A stretch of 64,000 nucleotides of DNA from Anaerolineales bacterium. GTDB taxonomy: Bacteria > Chloroflexota > Anaerolineae > Anaerolineales > Villigracilaceae. The notes under the pieces were generated by a model that did not search any database, had not been told where the DNA came from, and saw nothing but the letters and a program-made list of their open reading frames with translations. A program made the translations under genes and the position numbers. Each line of letters opens with the position of its first letter. Position 1 is the stretch's first letter. The stretch spans positions 62,001 to 126,000 of the forward strand of contig JACKAW010000002.1 of NCBI GenBank assembly GCA_020634885.1. The letters run 5' to 3'. Positions 50,594 through 58,212 of the stretch are shown here, piece after piece.

Positions 50594-51436
50594 TTAACCT
50601 TTTAAGCCGGAGACAACGACACTTTCGAGAATGTAGCGCTGGGCGAAGAAGAAGACCACAATGAGCGGTGCCGTGGTGAGGACGGCGGCGGTCATGATGG
50701 TGGGCCAGGGCTGGACGGTTTGATTGATGTTGTACAGTGTGGAAACATAAACCGGCAATGTGTAAAGGTCTACCGTTTGCAAATACATGAGCGGGGTGAG
50801 CAGGCTGTTCCACAACCCTACAAAGAGGAAGGTGGCAATGGTTGCCATGGGCGCTTTGACCAAGGGCAGGATGATCTCCCACCAAATTTGAATGTGATTT
50901 ACGCCGTCCACAAAAGCGGATTCATCCAACTCTTTTGGGATTTGCGACATGGATTGCCGCAACAAAAAGATCATCGCTGCGCCGCCTGCAAAATAGCCGG
51001 GGATGATGAGCGGGTTGAAGGTGCCGATCCAATCCAGTTTGTTGAAGAAAACATACTGCGGCACAATGAGCGCCTGTGCAGGGATCATCATGGTGGAAAG
51101 CATCAGGAAGAAAACGACGTTACGCCCGGGCCAGTCTACCCGGCTGAAGGCATAGGCGACTGCGGCAATGGAAATGAGCGTACCCGCCAACGCCAGGGTG
51201 ACGTAAAAAACGGAGTTGAAATAGGAGCGCAGAAAATCCTGATTTTGGAAGATGGCAGTGTACGCTTCCAGTGTTGGGTTTTGTGGAATCCACACCACGC
51301 CGGGAGAGTTGGTTTCCTCCACTGTTTTGAGCGAGGAGGAGATCATCCAAAACAGTGGGAAACTCATCAACACGGTTGCCCCCGTCAGCACGGTGTAGAG
51401 CACAATGCTTTTGATCATGGGAAAATATTTTTTCAT
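50594..51436 (-). CDS. CUT1-type sugar ABC permease (MalG-like)
   Basis: Inner-membrane permease of 280 residues, six helices. It starts with SIVLYTVLTGATVLMSFPLFWMISSSLK, the normal MalG-type first helix, and has the EAA loop ELDESAFVDGVNHIQIWWEIILPLVKAPMATI. The C-terminus ends QRYILESVVVSGLKG, the classical MalG ending. The start is set at the ATG 10 nt after the upstream permease stop with AGGA upstream; an earlier ATG at 51505 would add 23 residues inside the neighbouring gene. Confidence 0.93.
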   Translation of the reverse strand: MKKYFPMIKSIVLYTVLTGATVLMSFPLFWMISSSLKTVEETNSPGVVWIPQNPTLEAYTAIFQNQDFLRSYFNSVFYVTLALAGTLISIAAVAYAFSRVDWPGRNVVFFLMLSTMMIPAQALIVPQYVFFNKLDWIGTFNPLIIPGYFAGGAAMIFLLRQSMSQIPKELDESAFVDGVNHIQIWWEIILPLVKAPMATIATFLFVGLWNSLLTPLMYLQTVDLYTLPVYVSTLYNINQTVQPWPTIMTAAVLTTAPLIVVFFFAQRYILESVVVSGLKG

Positions 51437-51446
51437 TGCGCCCGTC

Positions 51447-52601
51447 CTAATAAATATCGTAGGTGACCCAGCGGTCTTGCAAGCGGAACTGGATGACCGT
51501 AACAATGAGAATAATCACAAGCACGATCCACGAGATTGCTGATCCGTAGCCAATTTCAAAATGGCTGAAGCTCTTTTGCCAGAGGTAATAGACCATTGAA
51601 ATAGTCGAAGAGACGATGGGCTGGTTGTCACGATAGAGGACGAAAATCGGCTCGAAAATTTGCAGGGCGCCGATCATGCCTACTACGAGGTTGTAAAAAA
51701 TGTAGGGGGTGAGAAGCGGGAAGGAGATCTTCCAAAAGCGCTGCCAGGGTGTTGCGCCGTCTACTTCGGCGGCTTCGTGTAATTCTTTGGGAATGTTGTT
51801 CAAGCCTGCAAGGAAGATCAACATCATGGCGCCGCAGCCCCACACCATGAGTAAGACTACAGACATTTTCGTCCACAACGGGCTTTGCACCCAGAGCGGA
51901 ACACGGTTCTCGGCAGGGAAACCTGCTTCAAGAACTTTCAGCAGTAAATTATATTTGCCGGTATTCAAGCCGAGGAAGAACGCCGCGCTGACTTCCTGAA
52001 TGTAGATCACGGCGCGGTTCAGCCAATTGAAAGGCGGGAAAGCAGTAGAGAGGGATCGAATAATTTGGTTAATAATGCCTGTGCCTGTATTTAACATCAA
52101 ACGCCAGCACAAAAGAACAGCGGTATTGAAGCCGAGGATGACAGGGAGGTAAAACGCCATACGAAATACGCGCTCACCTTGCATCTTTTGGTTGAGTAGC
52201 ACGGCTAGAAACAAAGCGACACCGATCTGCAAAGGCAGACCGATCACTGTTAGATACAGTGTATTGATCAGTGAAGCGCGGAAGCCATCATCTTCAAAAA
52301 GAATGGTCTGGTAATTTTGTATCCCTACCCAGGTGGTTGGTTCGCCTGAAGCGATGCGGTAGTTGGTGAAACTCCAGTACAGCGAAAAGCCAAGCGGCAC
52401 AACCACGAAGATCAGAAAACCAACGATCCACGGGGCGGCAAAGAAATACCCGGCAAAGGTATTTTCCTGTTTTTTGGGAGATGCCCCAGACAACTTTGCG
52501 ATAAAACGGGCAATGTAACCCAAGCCATAACTGCTGGCAACGATGAAAACTACCGTCAACGCAGCTGTGACCAGAACATTGAGATATGGATTTTGGGGCA
52601 T
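51447..52601 (-). CDS. CUT1-type sugar ABC permease (MalF-like)
   Basis: Inner-membrane permease of 384 residues, longer than the ~300 of typical CUT1 MalF-like proteins because of an extra N-terminal helix (VLVTAALTVVFIVASSYGLGYIARF) and a periplasmic loop of about 50 residues (NWLNRAVIYIQEV...ENRVPLW). The EAA loop ELHEAAEVDGATPWQRFWKISFPLLTPYI is canonical. Pairs with the MalG-like permease downstream. The operon contains no ATP-binding subunit, so a shared ATPase (MsmK/MsiK type) elsewhere in the genome is expected. Confidence 0.93.
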   Translation of the reverse strand: MPQNPYLNVLVTAALTVVFIVASSYGLGYIARFIAKLSGASPKKQENTFAGYFFAAPWIVGFLIFVVVPLGFSLYWSFTNYRIASGEPTTWVGIQNYQTILFEDDGFRASLINTLYLTVIGLPLQIGVALFLAVLLNQKMQGERVFRMAFYLPVILGFNTAVLLCWRLMLNTGTGIINQIIRSLSTAFPPFNWLNRAVIYIQEVSAAFFLGLNTGKYNLLLKVLEAGFPAENRVPLWVQSPLWTKMSVVLLMVWGCGAMMLIFLAGLNNIPKELHEAAEVDGATPWQRFWKISFPLLTPYIFYNLVVGMIGALQIFEPIFVLYRDNQPIVSSTISMVYYLWQKSFSHFEIGYGSAISWIVLVIILIVTVIQFRLQDRWVTYDIY

Positions 52602-52612
52602 GGCATCTCCTC

Positions 52613-52651
52613 AAAAAAAATTACTCGGATGGAGCCATGCCCCATCCGAGT
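52613..52651 (-). terminator. attenuator between the binding-protein and permease genes
   Basis: On the minus strand ACTCGGATGG pairs perfectly with CCATCCGAGT (52651-52642 with 52632-52623), followed by AATTTTTTTT. The U tract merges with the permease RBS (GAGGAG). It is a textbook intrinsic terminator inside the operon; readthrough would set permease levels below binding-protein level. Confidence 0.85.
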
Positions 52652-52666
52652 TTTACTTACAAGATA

Positions 52667-54022
52667 TTACTGACCAAGAGCGGCGGAGTATTCTTCCTGA
52701 ATTTTCGCGTTGACTTCTTCAACGGTCAATTCTTCGGTGATCAACTTGCCGAGCGCGTCTTGCATGATGGTGGAGAGTTTGGCGGCTTCTTTGATACCGG
52801 CGAAACCAACACCATATTCCGCAGCCAATTCCGCTTCACGCTGGAGTTGGGCAGATTCGGTCACATAGCCGTACTGTGAGTCGTTGCGGGCGGGGATCAG
52901 ACCCATGGTCTCATTCCACTTGTTGTTGCCTTCCTTGCTGAAGGCCATCTTGAGCCATTCGGCGGCGAGTTCTTTGTTCTGGCTGTATTCGGGCACGGCG
53001 AGCCAGTCATTGAAAGCGAGCACAACCGGCTTGCTGTTGGGGAAGTTTTCAGGATCGCCGTAGAATGGTTCGATGGTGACGTTTTCCCAGATGGGGCGGT
53101 CGAAGGCAGGAGCAGCCCAACCGGAGTGAGCGAGACACACGGCGCCGTTGCTGTTGCCAGTGGCATCATCCACGTCGATGACAGAACCCTGACCAGCGGG
53201 GAGGGAGCCGACAGCGTTCACAGCGTCGCCGTAGGTTGCCTGGCGCATATCAAGCAGGAACTGGGTGGCAGCCAACGCTTCGGGGGAGTCGAAGTTGGGG
53301 GTGCCATCGGCTTTGTAGAGTTCACCGCCAAGGGAGTAGTACACGAGCAGCCACCATTGCCAGTCAGCCATCGAGCCAGCGTCTACGGGGACGAGCGCCT
53401 GCTGAGTCAAAGAATTGGTAGCAGGATCAATCACGGAGGCAGTGGAAGCGAAGGACTTCCAATCCGCAAAGTTCTGCGGGGTACCGGTGGTCCAGCCAGC
53501 GGCTTCCATCAGGTCGGTGCGGCAGAACACATAGCGCGGAGCGGTGAAGATCGGCAGACCGCGCAGAGCGCCTTCGTACTTGGCGTTTTCAATGGCGGGA
53601 CCAAAGTTGGAGATTTCGTCCCAGGCGCCGGCGCCGAGGTAGGCTTCCATGTCGGCGAGGTTTTCACCGTACAGGGTGTTCATTTCGGAACCGAGGTTGA
53701 TGATGTCGGGACCTTCGCCAGCGGCAAAGAAACCGCTGAAGGTGGTGTCCCAGCCAGACCAGGAACCTTCGGTGATCTCAACGGTCACGCCGGGGTGAGC
53801 AGCTTCAAAGGCGGGGTTGATCTCTTCGTTCAACCAGGCAATGGTGTCGGGGGTGTAATCGAGCAGGTAGATCTTGAGGGTGGTGGCTTCGCCAGAGGCG
53901 GCTTCTTCAGCAGGGGCTTCTTCGGTCATCGCTGCTTCTTCGGTGGCAGCGCCGCCACAAGCTGCAAGCACAAGGCTTGCAAGCACCAACAACGAAAACA
54001 GAACGAACAACTTCTTTTGCAT
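52667..54022 (-). CDS. CUT1-type sugar-binding lipoprotein
   Basis: Extracellular solute-binding protein of family 1, 451 residues. The signal peptide MQKKLFVLFSLLVLASLVLAAC ends with the lipobox LAAC and is followed by a short Glu/Ala-rich linker. The core contains WLNEEINPAFEAAHPGVTVEITEGSW and LPIFTAPRYVFCRTDLMEAAGW, typical of MalE-like proteins binding di- and oligosaccharides. Together with the NagZ, deacetylase and ROK genes it is best read as a chitobiose/GlcNAc-oligomer binding protein. Its own RBS is AAGGAGA. Confidence 0.93.
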   Translation of the reverse strand: MQKKLFVLFSLLVLASLVLAACGGAATEEAAMTEEAPAEEAASGEATTLKIYLLDYTPDTIAWLNEEINPAFEAAHPGVTVEITEGSWSGWDTTFSGFFAAGEGPDIINLGSEMNTLYGENLADMEAYLGAGAWDEISNFGPAIENAKYEGALRGLPIFTAPRYVFCRTDLMEAAGWTTGTPQNFADWKSFASTASVIDPATNSLTQQALVPVDAGSMADWQWWLLVYYSLGGELYKADGTPNFDSPEALAATQFLLDMRQATYGDAVNAVGSLPAGQGSVIDVDDATGNSNGAVCLAHSGWAAPAFDRPIWENVTIEPFYGDPENFPNSKPVVLAFNDWLAVPEYSQNKELAAEWLKMAFSKEGNNKWNETMGLIPARNDSQYGYVTESAQLQREAELAAEYGVGFAGIKEAAKLSTIMQDALGKLITEELTVEEVNAKIQEEYSAALGQ

Positions 54023-54101
54023 TATCTTCTCCTTGTTTTTTTTGTTTCTTTTCTTGAATAAGCGTTTTTCTTCGCTAACGCTTTTCCGAATAAAACAGGA
54101 T

Positions 54102-54950
54102 TTAACTCATCCTGATAATTCGCTGATTCACATCATCCACGAACCGCTGCATGTATTGACCAATAAAAGCGGCAGGCTCAAGGCTGGTGTCGTTCATCAA
54201 CGCGGTCATGTCAATGCCAAAAGACAAGTTCTCTGCATCATCCACATCATGTGATTCAAAGTAGGTGGCATTGGCGCGGCGGCGTCCCATTGAAGCGAGG
54301 TCGTAGCGTTTGCCGCCCACGATCTGCGAATCGAACACGCCCAATAAAGCAAATTGCAGATTTTCATGTTTGGATAAATTCATGGTGACCTTGTCCGAGT
54401 CGACCATCCAATCCAGCGCGCGCCAGACCTCACACCCCACGATTCTTTCGGGACGTTCAGCCGGGTCCAGTTTTCTGAGAGCTTCGATCACCCTGAGAGT
54501 GACTCCAATATGCGTATCGTGCTTGTCTGCCAGATTGTGGGTGTAAACCACCTTCGGCTTGGTGGCACGCAGAATTGCCAAAATATCGTCCACCGGCTCC
54601 GGGCGGGCGGCATCTTTGATGACCTTGCTGGGAATATCCAACATGATCTGTGCCGCAAACTCACCTACCATCGCTGCCTTGCGCTGTTCTTTAAAACGGA
54701 CAAGACGCATCTCGTCATCGGTATAGTTCTCGTAAATGCTGTTGCGCGGAGACCCGCGTCCGTCTGTCACGACCACGCCGGTGAACCACTTGTCCTTTTG
54801 CTGAAAACATTCAACGATCGGCTGCGCCGCCATGATCTCAATATCATCCTGGTGCGCGGCAAGGCATAAATGCGTTGTGCGTACAAGCGCTTTTTCTTCC
54901 GGCTCGTTATCGGGGATATAAATTTCTGCTGTTTCGAGATGAAAGTTCAT
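54102..54950 (-). CDS. PIG-L (LmbE) family deacetylase
   Basis: Zinc-dependent N-deacetylase of 282 residues. The metal-binding motif is AHQDDIEIM (residues 32-40); most family members have AHPDDxE, so Pro is replaced by Gln, but His33, Asp35 and Asp36 are kept. The second metal region is YTHNLADKHDTHIG. No signal peptide. Family members remove acetate from GlcNAc, chitobiose, GlcNAc-inositol or mycothiol precursors. In this operon the likely substrate is GlcNAc or diacetylchitobiose, as for the archaeal deacetylase Dac. Confidence 0.9.
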   Translation of the reverse strand: MNFHLETAEIYIPDNEPEEKALVRTTHLCLAAHQDDIEIMAAQPIVECFQQKDKWFTGVVVTDGRGSPRNSIYENYTDDEMRLVRFKEQRKAAMVGEFAAQIMLDIPSKVIKDAARPEPVDDILAILRATKPKVVYTHNLADKHDTHIGVTLRVIEALRKLDPAERPERIVGCEVWRALDWMVDSDKVTMNLSKHENLQFALLGVFDSQIVGGKRYDLASMGRRRANATYFESHDVDDAENLSFGIDMTALMNDTSLEPAAFIGQYMQRFVDDVNQRIIRMS

Positions 54951-54963
54951 TTATTTTCCTTTT

Positions 54964-55050
54964 CGTCATTGCGAGGGCGCTAGCCCGAAGCAATCGCATG
55001 ATTAAGTCCGAGATTGCTTCGTCGGGAAAAGCACCCTCCTCGCAATGACG
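54964..55050. repeat. CGTCATTGCGAG element, copy 1
   Basis: An 87-bp palindromic element with 13-bp perfect terminal inverted repeats: CGTCATTGCGAGG (54964-54976) and CCTCGCAATGACG (55038-55050). Internal arms CGAAGCAATC and GAGATTGCTTCG also pair. It lies 13 nt from the deacetylase start and 2 nt from the ROK-like stop codon. A diverged copy is at 63468. Confidence 0.88.
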
Positions 55051-55052
55051 AA

Positions 55053-56432
55053 TTATTCGACCACCGGCAAACTTGCCGCCGCAACAGACTGCCCCACCCG
55101 GCGAATTTTTTCATCAGGCAGGTGCAGTTCGATCTTGTTCAACAACTCGGGGAACTCGCTTTCAAAGACCTTCTGCGCGCCTTCGATCAACAAGTCACCG
55201 CCGCGACCAGAGGTGCAGCGCCCCAGGATCAAAACGTGTTTGATCTCGTAAAACTCGGCATAGTGAGCAATGCCATAGCCGAGGTAAATGCCCATGCTCT
55301 GCCAAATCTTTGTCGCGCCGTCTTCACCGGCTTCCAATTTCTTTTGCGCGAATTTGAGCTTCTCAGCATCGGTCACATCGGCGGGGATTTCAATGCCCGC
55401 TTTCGGCGCAAGCCGAAACACACACTGCTGCGAGAAGTACAACGCCCCCGCACCCTTATCACCAGACCATTCATCAACGGGCGCTTCAGGGTTGTAATCA
55501 ATTGGCGCGAATGCCAACTCGTTGAGCCAGCCCATAATATGACCTTCCAAATTCACATACCCCGCTGCTTCACTGGAGCCGAGCGCAATGCCCAAAATGC
55601 CGTTGTCTTCAATCGACATCGAACCCGCCAGTGCGGTCACATCACCATCGTTGATGACTTCCAAAGGCACGCCCATCTCGTCGCGGATGCGCAGGAACAT
55701 GTTCTTGATCTCGCCAAATTTTTCAGCCTGAATGCCGCGAAACAACGAAGCCACCATTGGGCGATTGTCCACATAAATGCCTGCCGAACTTCCACCAACG
55801 GCATCCACACGCGGCATTTTGCTTGCGGCAGTTTTTAGGGCAGTCATCACTTCTTCGTAGTGATAGGCGGGGTCGGTGTTCTTGCGCGGCTCCCAGATCA
55901 CCTCTTCACTGTAGATCGCGTTGCCATCCACCACCGCGCTTACTTTGCGGTCTGAGGCGCCAAGATCAAACCCAATGCGGCACCCAGCCAAATTTCGCCC
56001 GAGCAGTTTCCCCATCTCGCGCGAAGCGGGCACTTCATCCGCATTGCAAATGACCACCGAAAATTCCTTTTCATGCACCTGCGTCCCCATAAAATGAAAA
56101 TCAAATTTTCGCTCGCCATCCGCCGCATACACCTTGCGGATGTGCTCTCCCACCGCTTTGGGCGCGCCCACATAAACGGTATGACCGCCGCGCTGCCAAA
56201 GCAAAAACTTTACGACACGTTCAATGTATTGAAAATTGGATTCAAAGTCGGGATGACCTTCGGGATAGACGAGGGTTTCGAAACGCGAAATTTCACCCGC
56301 GCCTCTTTCCAAGCCGAGAACTGCCCTGACCCCAACCGGCTGTACCTTACGCTGAAAGTTTTGATCTGCCAACACCGCCGGACGAAAGCCTTCATCCAAT
56401 GGGGGAGCGACCTTTGGTTCGATGAGTTCCAT
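55053..56432 (-). CDS. ROK-like sugar kinase (BadF/ROK fold)
   Basis: ASKHA-fold protein of 459 residues. The phosphate-binding loop is GFDLGASDRKVSAVVDG (about 153-169) and the second is EVINDGDVTALAGSM with GILGIALGSSEAAGYVN, both ROK-like. It has an N-terminal extension of about 150 residues absent from standard ROK kinases, and lacks the ROK zinc motif CxCGxxGCxE. Likely role: ATP-dependent phosphorylation of GlcNAc or glucosamine in the cytoplasm. Start ATG is 8 nt after the stop of the ROK regulator gene, so same transcript. Confidence 0.8.
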   Translation of the reverse strand: MELIEPKVAPPLDEGFRPAVLADQNFQRKVQPVGVRAVLGLERGAGEISRFETLVYPEGHPDFESNFQYIERVVKFLLWQRGGHTVYVGAPKAVGEHIRKVYAADGERKFDFHFMGTQVHEKEFSVVICNADEVPASREMGKLLGRNLAGCRIGFDLGASDRKVSAVVDGNAIYSEEVIWEPRKNTDPAYHYEEVMTALKTAASKMPRVDAVGGSSAGIYVDNRPMVASLFRGIQAEKFGEIKNMFLRIRDEMGVPLEVINDGDVTALAGSMSIEDNGILGIALGSSEAAGYVNLEGHIMGWLNELAFAPIDYNPEAPVDEWSGDKGAGALYFSQQCVFRLAPKAGIEIPADVTDAEKLKFAQKKLEAGEDGATKIWQSMGIYLGYGIAHYAEFYEIKHVLILGRCTSGRGGDLLIEGAQKVFESEFPELLNKIELHLPDEKIRRVGQSVAAASLPVVE

Positions 56433-56440
56433 GGAAATTC

Positions 56441-57580
56441 CTAATTGAATAATAGTGAGTAGTCTTCGAGCAGTAAAAATGCCGAAGCGCCAAGAATGCA
56501 GGCGCGGTAATCCAATGTGCCAAGTTCGAGCTGGGTATCTTCGGATAAGCGGACAAATGCCGCGTTGCGCATGGCGCGATCCACTTCATTCATCCAGGCA
56601 GAACCGAAGCGGGTCATATCGCCGGTGAGAACGATCTTTTGAATGTTGAGCGTGCCGATCAAATTGGCGAGAGAGGTTCCAAGAGAATGGGCGGCATTCA
56701 ACACGGCTTCCTGCGCCTTGGGGTTCCCGGCTTCAAAAGCAGCTTGCGCCTGTTCGAGAGTTTTCAAGTTCAAATGTGCCAACACGGCTCGTGCGCTTGC
56801 AATGGTTTCGAGACAGCCATGTTTTCCGCAACGGCACAGGTCGCCGCCTTCTTGCACCACCACATGACCGATTTCGCCCGCGCCACCGCCGTCACCTTGA
56901 AAGAGACGTCCGTTCACAAAAATGCCTGCGCCGATGCCGTGCTTTACATTGACCACGATCAGGTTATCGTCGCCCGAGTGATCGCCGCCGTACACATATT
57001 CACCAATGGCGGTCGCCTGGCTGTCGTTTAGCACCGAGATGGGGACTTTGTATTTCTTTTCCAGCAGGTTTCCAAGCGGAAGGTTCTGCCAATCCAAATT
57101 GACGGCGTTCACCACCACACCTTCACGCGTGTTAACCAAGCCGGGCGCTCCAACACCAATGCCCACAATGGGTTTGATTCTTTTCTTCATTAATTGGTCA
57201 ATGATCTGGTAAACGAGGTCGAGGGCGGTTTTGCCATCTTCTCCTGAGACGGGTATTTCCACCATCTCTTTGATCTCCCCCCGAAGATTCAAAATTGCGC
57301 CGATAAATTTATCTTGCGCAAGGTTCAAGCCAATAAGAAACCGCGAGTCCGCCACCACGCTTAAAAGGATGGGCGTTTTGCCCCCAATGGATTCGCCTTT
57401 GCCGATTTCTTCCACTAATTTTTCTTCGAGCAGTCCATTTACGATCTCTGAAACAGTGGTGCGGGTGAGGTTTGTGATGCGCGCCACTTCAGCACGGCTG
57501 ATCGATTCATGGGCAAAAACTGTTCGCAGAACAAGATCACGGTTGTGGTTCTTTGTTTGTAGGCGGGTTGCCTTTTTCAT
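56441..57580 (-). CDS. ROK-family transcriptional repressor (NagC/XylR type)
   Basis: Regulator of 379 residues. The N-terminal winged helix reads ISRAEVARITNLTRTTVSEIVNGLLEEKLVEE (27-58). The ROK domain follows with GIGVGAPGLVN, the DNPxGAGI-like VNVKHGIGAGIFVNG and the zinc-binding motif CRCGKHGCLE at 249-258, intact. Such proteins (NagC, XylR) bind an amino sugar or xylose and release operators. It is the first gene of the amino-sugar operon and has an operator-like palindrome 50 nt upstream, so autoregulation of the operon is expected. Confidence 0.93.
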   Translation of the reverse strand: MKKATRLQTKNHNRDLVLRTVFAHESISRAEVARITNLTRTTVSEIVNGLLEEKLVEEIGKGESIGGKTPILLSVVADSRFLIGLNLAQDKFIGAILNLRGEIKEMVEIPVSGEDGKTALDLVYQIIDQLMKKRIKPIVGIGVGAPGLVNTREGVVVNAVNLDWQNLPLGNLLEKKYKVPISVLNDSQATAIGEYVYGGDHSGDDNLIVVNVKHGIGAGIFVNGRLFQGDGGGAGEIGHVVVQEGGDLCRCGKHGCLETIASARAVLAHLNLKTLEQAQAAFEAGNPKAQEAVLNAAHSLGTSLANLIGTLNIQKIVLTGDMTRFGSAWMNEVDRAMRNAAFVRLSEDTQLELGTLDYRACILGASAFLLLEDYSLLFN

Positions 57581-57629
57581 AAGTTTTTCCAGCGTTCTGA
57601 CGTAGGAAATAGGGGAGGCGTTATCTTTG

Positions 57630-57650
57630 TAAGTTCAATGGACTAACTAA
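57630..57650 (-). promoter_or_regulatory. candidate ROK-regulator operator
   Basis: TAAGTT-N9-AACTAA on the plus strand (TTAGTT-N9-AACTTA on the minus strand), five of six half-site bases symmetric. This matches the half-sites seen for XylR/ROK repressors (TTAGTT...AACTAA). It lies 50 nt before the start of the ROK gene, the only such palindrome seen in the window. Confidence 0.6.
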
Positions 57651-57754
57651 CTTCATTCTACATGTTCTCCATGAGAGAGTCAAGTAGGGATTTTCTGAAG
57701 TTGGGACTTAATTTGGGCAGGAAATTTCAACAGCAGAATAGGTACGGTAATAAA

Positions 57755-58182
57755 TTACCCCAACATCAACTTCGGGCGATATTGCAACGCCTCCGCCAAA
57801 TGCGCGGACTGGATCTCTTCACTCCCAGCCAGGTCTGCAATTGTTCGTGATAGTTTTAAGATGCGGTGATAGGCTCTTGCCGACAAATTGAGTTGGCTCA
57901 TGCACAGCACGATGTCGCCGCCCGCATCAAGCTCTGACCTTCGGGCTGGAGGCTGCAAAATTGCCTGACCTCGCCGATGCGCATGTCTGCGTTGCCAAGG
58001 ACATCGGGAGATTGGAGATTGGAAAATCGGTGATGTTGAATATCTCTTGCGGTTTGTACGCGTTTGCGAATGGACTCGCTAGATTCGCCGAGTTTGTCCC
58101 CGCTGAGTTTTTCATAATCCACGCGTGAGACTTCGATGTGGATGTCGATCCGGTCAAGGATGGGACCGGAGATGCGCTTTTG
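57755..58182 (-). pseudogene. truncated and frameshifted comM/yifB C-terminus
   Basis: The minus strand encodes the C-terminal part of the ComM/YifB Mg-chelatase-like ATPase: IQKRISGPILDRIDIHIEV, VDYEKLSGDKLGESSESIRKRV, then NADMRIGEVRQFC, GQSLMRAA and, in another frame, MSQLNLSARAYHRILKLSRT to LAEALQYRPKLMLG with the natural stop. The frame break is a 14-nt insertion between the codons for MRAA and MSQL (sequence ACATCGTGCTGTGC). A GAGATTG heptad pair (58009-58022) also interrupts the reading. The N-terminal two thirds, including the Walker A motif, is missing. Not functional. Confidence 0.85.
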
Positions 58183-58212
58183 GATTAGTTGTAGAATTTG
58201 AAAAACAGGGAT

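Noticed and set aside
53126..54061. Long plus-strand ORF of 311 codons opposite the sugar-binding lipoprotein
   Set aside because: It is the antisense of a clear family 1 binding protein and has Gly/Val/His-rich shadow composition without motif or RBS.
55014..55838. Plus-strand ORF of 274 codons opposite the ROK-like kinase
   Set aside because: Begins in the CGTCATTGCGAG element and runs antisense through the kinase gene; composition is shadow-like.
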